This document shows positions 23,253 through 32,191 of a stretch of DNA of 64,000 nucleotides, piece after piece. This stretch comes from Phycomyces nitens (Eukaryota > Mucoromycota > Mucoromycetes > Mucorales > Phycomycetaceae). The position numbers were made by a program, and so were the translations under genes. Each line of letters starts with the position of its first letter. The stretch's first letter is position 1. The stretch is taken from positions 3,224,001 to 3,288,000 of the forward strand of contig JAHRBC010000002.1 in NCBI GenBank assembly GCA_022702545.1. Direction: 5' to 3'. The notes under the pieces are model-generated. The model did not search any database. It was not told the origin of the DNA and worked only from the letters and a program-made list of their open reading frames with translations.

Positions 23253-23629
23253 GTTGTTGTTGTTGGAGGAGGTGTTGCTGCAATAGTTGGAGCTGTATCT
23301 GTTGTTGCTGTTGCTGTTGGGGATCTTGTGCTGTTTGCTGTTGCTGGAGTAATTGCTGCTGCAAGAGAACAGTTTGCTGTTGCTGCTGCTGTACTTGCTG
23401 CTGCTGTAGTAGCCTTAGTAGGCTCATCAATTGAGAGAATTCATTCTTTCCGTCTTCCTTTTCTCCTGCAGCCTGTAGTTGTTTTGCTCTCTGGGAACGC
23501 GTCATTAATTGTTCGCAATGATTAAAGGTGCTGTACCTGCAAGACAATGTTCAGGCGCTCTTTCGTGAGGGCATTCAGACTAAAGTCGGCCAAGAGAGCT
23601 GGAGATAATGGAGTAGGTGATGGATTCAT
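19478..23629 (-). CDS. SNF2/STH1-class chromatin remodelling ATPase, glutamine-rich, no bromodomain
   Basis: Nine exons (23629-23537, 23490-23019, 22970-22360, 22288-21743, 21695-20946, 20889-20723, 20673-20481, 20400-20162, 20117-19478) give 1236 aa. Order of domains: a short N terminus, a long poly-Gln tract (about residues 50-180), a QLQ-like [15 protein letters not shown], an HSA region ([20 protein letters not shown] and the Arg/Lys-rich helix after it), the SNF2 helicase core with DEMGLGKT (about 630) and the DEGH box ([10 protein letters not shown]), helicase motif V/VI ([31 protein letters not shown]), and an acidic SnAC-like tail. Human and yeast SWI/SNF ATPases end in a bromodomain; this protein stops before one. 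It is the likely catalytic engine of a SWI/SNF or RSC complex. It is divergent from the CENP-M-like gene, with 328 bp between start codons. Confidence 0.93.
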
Positions 23630-23957
23630 GATCACCAGGGTAGACTATGGTAATGTAGCCAAGCATTGAACACAAAATAAGATAAAATGGCAGGCGATTA
23701 GATATTTTTTATTATAAAACAGATTCTCTGGTAAAAAAACCGGCTGAGAAACACTTCAAAACTTAATCGTCTGGTGGTCTTCCTACCGTTTGCCCAAAAA
23801 AATTGTGTTCAAGCTCGCACTCCAGTGGCCGGCCCTCTTCTGGCGCGGGGGACAGTTTTTTTCTTGAGGCTATTTGCACCAGGTAACCAACCAATTCAAT
23901 CAATGTTGCGTCAGATATGGTTAATAAGCCACATTTCACGTGTGTTGTCTTGCATTA
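23630..23957. promoter_or_regulatory. Short divergent promoter between SNF2-class and CENP-M-like genes
   Basis: Only 328 bp separate the two start codons. The segment has a few CCAAT-like motifs and no other gene, so both genes must share it as a promoter. Confidence 0.55.
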
Positions 23958-24745
23958 ATGATGCTTAGACCCCTTTACACGCACAAGCCAACCGAGTTAC
24001 TGGTAACATTTGATGAATGATTATAGGATTCATGACACATTTAGTATAGCTTATTGGACCTCCATCCAGTGGAAAGCGTACATTGGCACGTCAATTGATG
24101 CGATGTACAAATGTGTTCTTTTCAATGTGGGTTAGATTTATAATATATACGTCTTGACAGCAAATAATAATAAAATAACGTATTAGCAATGTGGCAGAAA
24201 ACTTTTCGATTGAATCACTTGAATCTATTCCAAGTATTGATCATGTAATCATCATTGTGGACACAACCAATGGCACTAGTTTACAGCTACTGGAGCAAGC
24301 TCTCCAGGGCCTGTCACCTCGACACTTGGCCTTTCAGTGCTGTGTTGTTGTAACCAAAGGTTTGACGGCTGGAGTACTTGAAGATGATTTGATTTTAACA
24401 GCAGGACAGTTGATCAGGCTGGTCTGGCAGTAATTGATACAATTGAGATCAGTGCATGCGTAGAAAGGTATTCAGAAGCACAGATCTTCCATGTGAATTT
24501 AAAGGTAACTTGTAAATCAGACAGGGAGAAGTATGAATTCAAAAATAACCGCATGTTCAAAGGACGAGCGAGAGAGACGCAAGGTATGCGAACAATTGGC
24601 TCGCCTGGTCCGTATAAATACCCTACAGCAAAAGGGCATCCAGCCAATTCTCTTGTGCTCAATGGTTCCTCGACAATGGCACACTGGCGATCATGCTAGC
24701 CAGAGTGTCTCTGAAAAGGACAGCTCTAGAGAGCCCCTAGAATAA
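23958..24745 (+). CDS. CENP-M-like kinetochore pseudo-GTPase
   Basis: Five exons (23958-24002, 24050-24126, 24187-24359, 24410-24504, 24563-24745) give 190 aa; human CENP-M has 180. The start MMLRPLYTHKPTELLLIG mirrors the vertebrate CENP-M start (LRPLDKLPG...ILLVG). A P-loop-like GPPSSGKRT sits at 18-26: the Gly-x4-Gly-Lys frame is present but the residue after Lys is Arg, with Thr next. The core strand and helix DHVIIIVDTTNGTSLQLLEQ match the Ras/Rab beta4-alpha3 pattern and the CENP-M counterpart. CVVVTKVDQAG (TKVD at 97-100) resembles the G4 [NT]KxD guanine motif. The last exon (ERRKVCEQLARLVRI) matches the CENP-M C-terminal helix. CENP-M belongs to the CENP-HIKM part of the inner kinetochore. 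Introns are GT-AG, 47-60 nt. Orthology rests on pattern and length and was not tested by search. Confidence 0.72.
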
Positions 24746-24959
24746 ACAAATATATATAATAATAATAATAATAAAAATAAAAAATGTAACCATGTATTTT
24801 AGGTATTTCCTCCCTAGATATATAATATACTATAATATAAAAAAAAAGTATAAATCGCGCGCAGGATCCATGTTCTTGATCGTGCATATTCCCTTTTTAT
24901 TTTGTATTGCTTACCTAGATCTCTTGTCTATTTTCTGTGCTTTGTTTATAGGCCTAATA

Positions 24960-26164
24960 ATGCATCACTCTAGCTTTTATACTTTTACAGAAGATGATCC
25001 TCAAATCACCCAACCTCATCAAGAGATGTATCACATCAATCAGCCAATCGAGCACCCAACTCATCTGGATACAGATGCAGGCCCATCATTACATTCAACA
25101 ATCATGAAGCCACAGGATTCTTTGTTTCTGGACCCTCAGGAACCATACTCTAATCACCCAGTTGACAACACCTCAGACACCAATCCAGCCACTAGAATCA
25201 ACAAGGGAAACACAGACTTTACCCGTCGAAAGAACTGGTCTGAACGGATCCTTGTGGAAATGACAGGACTTATCTATGTACTCTCACCCCTTGGGAAGAT
25301 CCTGTACTGTTCAGAGTCAACTACCGATTTGACAGGTTACAGGCCACACGAGATGGTTGGCCAGTCACTTACAGACTTTCTACATGTGGATGATCTGGAT
25401 GTGTTCTTTAGGGACTTTAATATGGCATTTGAGACCAGGACACAGATCAAGGCGTATTATCGGATTAGAAAAAAAGACGATACGTTTGGCATCTTTGAGC
25501 TTGTTGGCCAGCCCAAGTCAGACGTTCCTGGAGAACCACCAAAGTCGTTCTTTGGGATTGCACAACCAATGCCAACCAAGAATGGCATGCTGGTAGATTC
25601 GTTTCTTGAACTCAAGATGGAAAACGAATGGCTCAAGTGGAGAATAGATGAACTGCAGTCAGAAGATGGCAGTGAAGATACCTTTGTGGCCCTGGGAGAG
25701 ACAGAAGACACGGGTGTTGAGGCTGTACTAGAAGACACGGGTGGATATGTGCTAAAAGAAGAGGTTGATGACTGGGATCTGACTGGAGATCTAGAAGGCT
25801 CTCCAAATGAATACAACCGGATCCTTCAGGGGATCCATAAGAATGCGGTCGACAGCCTAGATCTTGTGAATGATAGGGCCAAAAAAAGGGTAAGTAATAT
25901 GAGATATCATACACTCTAGAATGCTTTAAATTGACATGACATGTCGAATAGAAGAAGCACAAGGGCTCTGATGAATTTGTGTGTGCGGACTGTGGTACGA
26001 CCACCTCGCCTGAATGGCGCAAGGGGCCGCATGGGCCAAAAACGTAGGTGGATCAGCCGGAGCTGCAAACACCTAAATAACCCAACCCTCTTGATAGCCT
26101 TTGCAATGCATGTGGCCTTCGGTGGGCAAAGAAGAACAAGAAAAAGGATTCCAATGAAGACTGA
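24960..26164 (+). CDS. White collar-2 (MadB) type PAS and GATA zinc-finger photoresponse factor
   Basis: WC-2 pairs with the flavin photoreceptor WC-1 to bind light-response promoters; in Phycomyces the pair is MADA/MADB. Exons are 24960-25889, 25952-26043 and 26098-26164, giving 362 aa. A PAS domain covers about residues 95-215 ([40 protein letters not shown]). A GATA finger at 321-346 has C-x2-C-x18-C-x2-C (CADC ... LCNACGLRW), the long-loop version used by white collar proteins, split by a phase-2 intron. There is no LOV cysteine motif, so it is the WC-2 and not the WC-1 partner. A basic tail (AKKNKKK) follows. Upstream in-frame ATGs from 24792 would add a hydrophobic stretch and were rejected. 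Confidence 0.93.
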
Positions 26165-26423
26165 AACACAGGGGGAAGGGATTCTCCGACAATCGGAAGG
26201 TTGGCTTGCTTCGTTTTAGAAAGAGCGAGCTTGAATTTGGGGCTCATGAGAATTATAACCTAACCACCAAATTGCCAGGTCCTCCTCTCTCTAGTCATAA
26301 AGGCAGCCAAAATTTCTAGTCCTCCTTCATTGCCCCCCTTTTTCTCTCTTTCTCTTCTTTTCACCTTTTTTCTTCTTCTTCTTTTCTTTTTCTTTTTCTT
26401 TTTGGCTTGACCAACCTAATTGG
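26165..26423 (+). promoter_or_regulatory. Cyclin gene promoter with pyrimidine tract
   Basis: A CT-rich tract at about 26338-26406 lies directly before the next start codon, a common core-promoter or 5' leader feature of fungal genes. The whole spacer is only 259 bp, between two plus-strand genes. Confidence 0.5.
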
Positions 26424-27613
26424 ATGGATTCAAGAGATCTTCATCGGAGGCTCCTTGACCTCATTGACCAACCTATCAGTCCCCAACTGCTCTCTTTCGT
26501 ATCCCATCGAGCGTCTCTTGTCATTGCCAGCCCGCCCCTCAACCATGACGACCACAGCATCATACCTTCTATCCAGCAATTTGTTCCTCTTCTTGTCCAG
26601 CGTTCATGCGTCTCAGCAGGCACATTGATCGGTGCGCTTGTCTATCTCGACCGTCTTCAACGTAGAGTAGCCACTGTTCCCAGCAGCTCTCCTTGTTCTT
26701 GTCAGCGGATATTCCTCGCCACCCTTATCGTCACCACAAAAGTATTGCATGATACGTCCCCAAAGAATAGGTACTGGGCTCGATATACTTCTTTGTTTCC
26801 TCTCGAAGAAGTCAACATAATGGAAAGGCAGTTCTTGTCACTCATGGTTAGTCATTGCATGAAACTAAGGCGGGGCTTTGTATTCATCCCACACACTTGT
26901 GTATATTTCCTATTTAGGACTTTCAACTATCCATCACTCTCGATGATCTCTTCCATGTCCTCTATGCGTTCGAGGCTTCTCTCATGCCTTTACTAACCAA
27001 CCCATTTGGCTCCCCAAGCCTGTCCTGGGAGGATGATCCCTACCGACTAATTGGCCAGAAACAAAAGCCTTTTGTGTTCCAGCCGTACCGGAACCACAAT
27101 GGATTTTCACCAATGGAAAGTACGTTTTCTCGGCTCCAGAGCTACTCATCCCACCACCATTATCACCATCACTATCATTATCATTATAATCACCAGCCTG
27201 AGCCTTGTGCGATTCCCAGCACCCTCGAACTCTCTGCGTCATCGTCATCTTCGTCCCTTGACTCATTTTCGTCGACGGATACGACGATCTATGTGTCTCC
27301 TCCTGTGCACCCTAAACCCCTCGGTTGGGCACATGCCTCACCACGCTCGGTTAAGGAACCAGTCAAGGGCAAAGGATTGGCGGCACATTATCACAAATAT
27401 AATAATACCCCCGCCCGCCTTTCTGCCGCTCCTACGCGCAAATACCCATTTGAAGAATCCAGTATTTCTCATGTGTCTCGGCATCGAAAGTCCAGTGCAA
27501 AGTGGCTGGATCCGCTTTTGACCCAGTCCTCTGAATGTCTGCCACTCGACGAGAACGAGAGCCGGGTCTTTATTCATGGACAGATGCGATTCAACCACAT
27601 CTGCAAGAATTAG
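26424..27613 (+). CDS. Pho80/Pcl-type cyclin
   Basis: Two exons (26424-26846, 26918-27613) give 372 aa. The N-terminal 150 residues form a cyclin box of the PHO80/PCL family: SIIPSIQQFVPLLVQRS, then TLIGALVYLDRLQRR, then CQRIFLATLIVTTKVLHDTS, and LEEVNIMERQFLSLMDFQLS across the intron. Such cyclins drive Pho85/CDK5-type kinases and control polarity, phosphate response or G1 progression. The C-terminal 200 residues are low complexity, with a His/Tyr-rich patch (SSHHHYHHHYHYHYN), a Ser run and basic segments that may carry regulation. The intron is GT-AG, 71 nt. The exact Pcl class cannot be fixed from sequence alone. Confidence 0.88.
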
Positions 27614-27925
27614 CTTTCATTTTGCCATCTTTTTAGTATTATTATTATTGTTATTTATGCACCATTCTTTATGCAGGCATGTCTCTATATTCCCTTTCTT
27701 TGTGTATGATTCTTTTATTATCTTTATTATTTCCTGTATACTTTTTTTTTCTTACTTCTTCTTCTTCTTCTTCTTATTTTATATATCTACGTTATATGCT
27801 CTTTAATACCTGAATATATATTGTTTTCTTACGTGTGAAGCAAGATTGAAAAAGGGCTATAAACCCCCTTTTTGATCTATTAATCCACCACTCAGCATGA
27901 CCAAAAAAAATAATAGTGCAAATGA

Positions 27926-28062
27926 ACAAAACCCAATTTTTGCAGCGATGAATGTTGCGTTTTAAAACCAAAATATCGACTGTTTAGTAATCTGATGAAA
28001 GGGTTCCAAATATGGAATCGTTTTGTTAAAAGTTGTGGCGCACTTTCCAAGATATATATACA
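27926..28062 (+). repeat. Left arm of a ~137-bp inverted repeat
   Basis: This segment matches the reverse complement of 28926-29063 with few mismatches, including blocks GGCGCACTTTCCAAGATATA and ATCGACTGTTTAGTAATCTG. The inner edge of both arms is an AT dinucleotide run. The arms enclose about 860 bp. Confidence 0.85.
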
Positions 28063-28925
28063 TAACAGTTGTCTGGAAACCCAGAGTCTCAAAACAATAG
28101 TTTGACACATTGTTGTATATAATGAGCATTGAACTATCCTTTAATTATACTCCTTTCTGTCCATAAAAACCAAAATCCAGGCCAATCGACAATGACGCAG
28201 TTGCTGGTTTATTGTGGGATCATTTTGTTTTATCTTGGTTTTATAAACTTTGGAATGTGACAGAAAGGATTTTATTGGGTTAATGTACTCATATCGATTG
28301 TCGATATAGATTATTTGGGTATAATTGAACTCTGCTAATTGCAGCATTTTATAGAATAAATCCAATTCTACTTTTAAGGTGCCAATCTTGCCAAAATACT
28401 TTACATGACACAACCACGTCCATATGCTTGTGGTTAGATCTGTGACCAAATCCTGATTGCCATTTGTGCGTGTGTATACCAGAAAACTGTGGCTTAACTA
28501 TCCAAAAATAAGATATCCTAAACGGCTTGTTGAACAATAGAATCAAAGATGCAATTCCACCTATTTATTTCATGCTAATATTTCTCATAATCATTTTTTT
28601 TTCCAATTTGCTAATCAACAAAACCATTGTGTCTTTTGGCAAGTATGAGGCCTGTATTTCATTCTACCATTCTGACCCAGCTTAATGTTCTTGTCTTTAG
28701 CATGATGATGCGACCAGATACAAAAGGCACAATCAATGATAAACTGAAAGGCAATCCGGGAATTCTTTTTTATTATTATTATTATTATTATTATTGAATT
28801 TCAGAAATATTTTCTTGGTGGTCTGGTGAGATCTTGTGTAAAGAGAATAACGCAAATGTAAAGGACATTTTGTTGCAAGAGTTTCAATGCCGCTCTATAA
28901 TTTAAGTTACAAGGCGGCTTTTTAT

Positions 28926-29063
28926 ATATATATATATCTTGGAAAGTGCGCCACAACTTCTAACCAAACGATTCCATATTTGGAACCCTTAATCAGATTA
29001 CTAAACAGTCGATACTTTGGTTTTAAAACGCAACATTCATTGCTGCAAACATTGGGTTTTATT
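28926..29063 (-). repeat. Right arm of the ~137-bp inverted repeat
   Basis: Reverse-complement partner of 27926-28062. Together the arms could fold into a long hairpin or represent the termini of a decayed non-autonomous transposon. No clear target-site duplication is visible outside the arms. Confidence 0.85.
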
Positions 29064-29450
29064 TGCTGCGATATTGGTTTCCAACAATAATGTACATACA
29101 TTCTTATCAGGATGAAATAACCAGGGGGTGGCCATTGTTATTTTAGTAGCCCAAATGATTATTAAGTAAGAGTATCATTTCTTTACTCACGATATACATT
29201 ACAAGGGTAGATAGCGTGTTTCACTTGACGAGCTGTAATATCATTGAAAAAGATAACTTGGCGTTCTTCATGTAATGTTTTGGTGACACTGTATAGATTA
29301 TGGTATTTTATCACAAGAAATCATAATTCCCCAGTATCACCCCCTTTTTCCTAGATAAGGTACTTGGCTAACTTGCCATTTCAGTTATTGACCCGTTATA
29401 CGCACCTGCACTAATATCCAAAAAAAAAACTATATAGATCTATAAGGCTG

Positions 29451-30850
29451 CTAGAGTTCGTTTGGGAAAAATACACTGCATGTGTTGTGCCAGATCTTCT
29501 CTGCAAGCTCATGCGGATCTGTCTTGCGTACAGAAGCTACAATGTGTAGTACCAATCTATCGACAAATTGAATCGAATTTAGAATTTCAGTTGATAAACA
29601 AACTAAAATAATAATCATTATAACAGTTACCCAATTGCACAAGGTTCATTACGATTTTTCACAGCAAGTCCCATCTCGAACTTTTCCTTCTTCTTGCTAG
29701 CTGGAGCATACAACTCCATTTCCTCCTTTATGAGATTCAAATGGCCAAAAGAGGCATGGGTTGATCGAATATCACACCATGGTGCATCTATAAAATACAC
29801 CACAAATAAATTCATATTTATACTCTTATTTAATGTAATGTACCTGTCTCAATCATAAGCTTATCCTCAGGAATCTCCTTGACCACATCCAGATTCTCCT
29901 GTGTCTTGAGAGAGCACCCATTGATACCAATAAAGAGGTCTAGTTCGACAAGCTTTTTCATCTCCTCGAGGCTCCCCGTGAAGGAGTGTACGACACCATG
30001 GGAGAACTTGTGCCGATTAGTTTTTACCATTTGTGCAATCAAACGTTAAGTATAATAATATAAATAATTGTGTCTTTCATTCAGTACAAAAAGGATATCA
30101 TAAAAGTCATCATTCGTGTTACGGTTGTGGAGGAACATGGGTAACTTTGTCTTTTCGGCCAAGTTAAATTGCATCTCAAAATAGCGCTTTTGGGTATCTT
30201 TGGGGCAGAACTGGAGGCGATCATAGTCTACAGATCTAGATTAATCACTCGTCAAAACTCCTTGGGTAACTTACCCAGGCCACACTCGCCAATTGCCACA
30301 ATCTTGTCTCTCTTGTCGGTTGCAAGCTTCAAGAGGGCAGCATAGTAGCCTTCAGGTCCAGAGGGGTAGGCATCAAATTCCTCGCAGCGTGTTGGGTGAC
30401 ATCCCACAGTTGAATAGAGTACAGGATCTGATGGATATTTTGAGCGTGTTTGTAGGGATGGTCAGCGTATTACCTTGGTCAGCTTTGCTTGTTTCCTCGA
30501 CAGCTTCTTCTGACTCGGCCAGGTTTGTGCCTGTGATGATCAGTTTCCGAACACCAGCATCCCTAGCGCGTTGAAGGATAAGCGCAAAGTCGTCTATTGA
30601 TATTTATTTATTTATATTGATATTTATATATATATTCATAGAGACTTAATCAAACAGCCTTGAGAGATGATCAAAAAAAACTATACCAGCATGGGCATGC
30701 TTTCCGCGGTAGATTCCTCGGAACATGGGATCAGTCAAGTTTGCTCCAATATCTTTGAGTTGGAACCAATACAGTTAGTACAATAAAAAAAAGACATTCT
30801 TTGAATGGTTATAGCAATGACTTGCCAATAAATCTCATGGTGGATCGCAT
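29451..30850 (-). CDS. TATDN1: TatD-family metal-dependent deoxyribonuclease (TATDN1 type)
   Basis: Eight exons (30850-30826, 30752-30687, 30593-30474, 30427-30275, 30227-30099, 30032-29844, 29787-29631, 29556-29451) give 314 aa. The order matches human TATDN1: [60 protein letters not shown], metal-site [42 protein letters not shown], and CSVFFPNEL at the end. As in the human enzyme, the HxH near the N terminus is replaced by IGAN, while the Glu, His and Asp ligands remain. Intron 1 fits only GC-AG. Intron 5 (30033-30098) starts ATATCCTTTTT, has CTTAAC 12-13 nt before its end, and ends in AC: a U12-type AT-AC intron. USB1 lies 218 bp upstream on the same strand. Confidence 0.93.
30033..30098 (-). 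other. U12-type AT-AC intron in TATDN1
   Basis: Read on the minus strand, the intron begins ATATCCTTTTT (minor-spliceosome donor consensus ATATCCTTT), carries TACTTAACG (branch consensus TTCCTTAAC) about 12 nt before the end, and ends GATTGCAC. No GT-AG pair joins the flanking exons in frame. The splice restores [17 protein letters not shown], which aligns with other TATDN1 proteins. Confidence 0.85.
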
Positions 30851-31068
30851 AATCTGATTCAATGACACAGTGTGTGTAAAGTCAAGTCTTGTAGGTACAG
30901 TCACAATGAAAATATATATTTATATTGATATTTATTTATTATATATATATACTGATTTACCCTTACTAGTCAATTGCTCTTTGAGGCATTGGTCTTTAAA
31001 GTACTTGGATACTCTAGAGGTCCCTAAACATATACCGAGAACAAAGTGTAAAGACCAATTGGGTGATA

Positions 31069-32191
31069 TCAAGACTCCAAATCAATTTCCTTTTCAATGA
31101 AATTCCCCATATTAATGTGAATTTTGGTGACGCTGGATTCCACCAGACGCAGTTCCTCTATCAAGTCTACTGGAACTTCTTCTAGTGCTTTTTTCAGTAC
31201 TTTGGGTGTTTCGGCTCTCACGAGACTGGCATGAAACCTAGGGGGCTGTATATTACACGTCAACAATCATGTAAAGGTCAAGAGTGGTTTTACCTTGTAA
31301 AAAGTAGGGTACTTGAAGCGCTCGACTATTCTGTCCACAGCCGAGAGACATTTCAATAACTATATATAAATACATATATATACAAATTCATGAGCCAAAA
31401 CAACCAAATGCTTTTTCTTTTCTTCTTCAATTTACCTCATTGTAGCCAGCTCCCACTTCAGCAGTTACAAAGGACGCCTTTCCGTTATCGTTTGTTAATA
31501 GAGACAGGCCAGCAAAAGACATTGTGAATCTAAGCATACGTGATTAACCTTTTTGTATTTGTGTAATGAAATGTAATTTACTTTTGTACACCTTTTAATG
31601 CTTCTTGGATACTTGTTTCAAATGCACCTAGTTGATGCATTTTCAATGGTACACAGCGACTCAAACTAACATGGAGTTGTTTGCCTTGTTCAGAAACAGA
31701 TATTATTCGATCAGATTCTTCGCTGTCGGGCGTGTTTTGATCCAACAAAACCTCTATTAGGCTTTGGATCTCTTTACCAACATTTACTTTAACCAAACAA
31801 ATTTCAGCAATATGTCATGCCCTTGTAGTTTCACAGACCAAGTTACCTTTAATAAATACATGAGTGGGCCAATTATCTTCTCTGATGGGTTTCATGGACC
31901 CATTATCCAATTGGGAAGAATCCTTGGGTACCTTTGTCTTTACTATTTGCAAGCAAATTAAACACAAGCCAATATTAATCAAAAATAGTACCTTTCTTGA
32001 AGAACTCTGGCAAGGGTGGCATAGTTTGTCTATGAATAGCCAGTGAGAATCATCTTTTATTTTATTTTATTTTTTTAATACGATCATTACCGCTTTTGAG
32101 ATGAGCCATCTTCCCGATTAGGTCTCTTTAAAGATTGTACATGGGAATCTTCATTGCTCGATTCAGAATCATAATCTACTAATGCTTGCAT
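31069..32191 (-). CDS. USB1: U6 snRNA phosphodiesterase Usb1/Mpn1
   Basis: Usb1 trims the oligo(U) tail of U6 snRNA and leaves a terminal phosphate, stabilising spliceosomal U6 in the nucleus. Seven exons (32191-32091, 32029-31992, 31942-31847, 31786-31582, 31529-31436, 31359-31294, 31245-31069) give 258 aa. The start MQALVDYDSESSNEDS matches the Ser-rich acidic N terminus of the family (human GYSSSGSEDES). NWPTHVFI precedes the 2H fold. The two catalytic tetrapeptides are HVSL at 117-120 and HASL at 205-208. AVDRIVERFKYPTFYKPPRF matches the human DRVMEEFNLTTFY region. All introns are GT-AG. Confidence 0.94.

Larger units (their letters stand above)
27614..29450. other. Non-coding spacer carrying an inverted-repeat pair
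   Basis: About 1.8 kb without a convincing gene. It holds the two arms of an inverted repeat (annotated separately), a (TTA)n run at 28769-28795, and a 102-codon minus-strand frame between the arms (28141-28449) with no known similarity. Confidence 0.55.

Noticed and set aside
22920..23525. A 201-codon plus-strand frame rich in Val and Ala opposite the SNF2 gene
   Set aside because: It is the antisense reading of the CAG/CAA polyglutamine tract.
24792..24959. Extended N terminus for the WC-2 gene
   Set aside because: It adds a hydrophobic stretch not seen in WC-2 proteins; a leader or intron explains it better.
28141..28449. A 102-codon frame between the inverted-repeat arms as a transposase
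   Set aside because: It has no catalytic motif or known similarity and is AT-driven.
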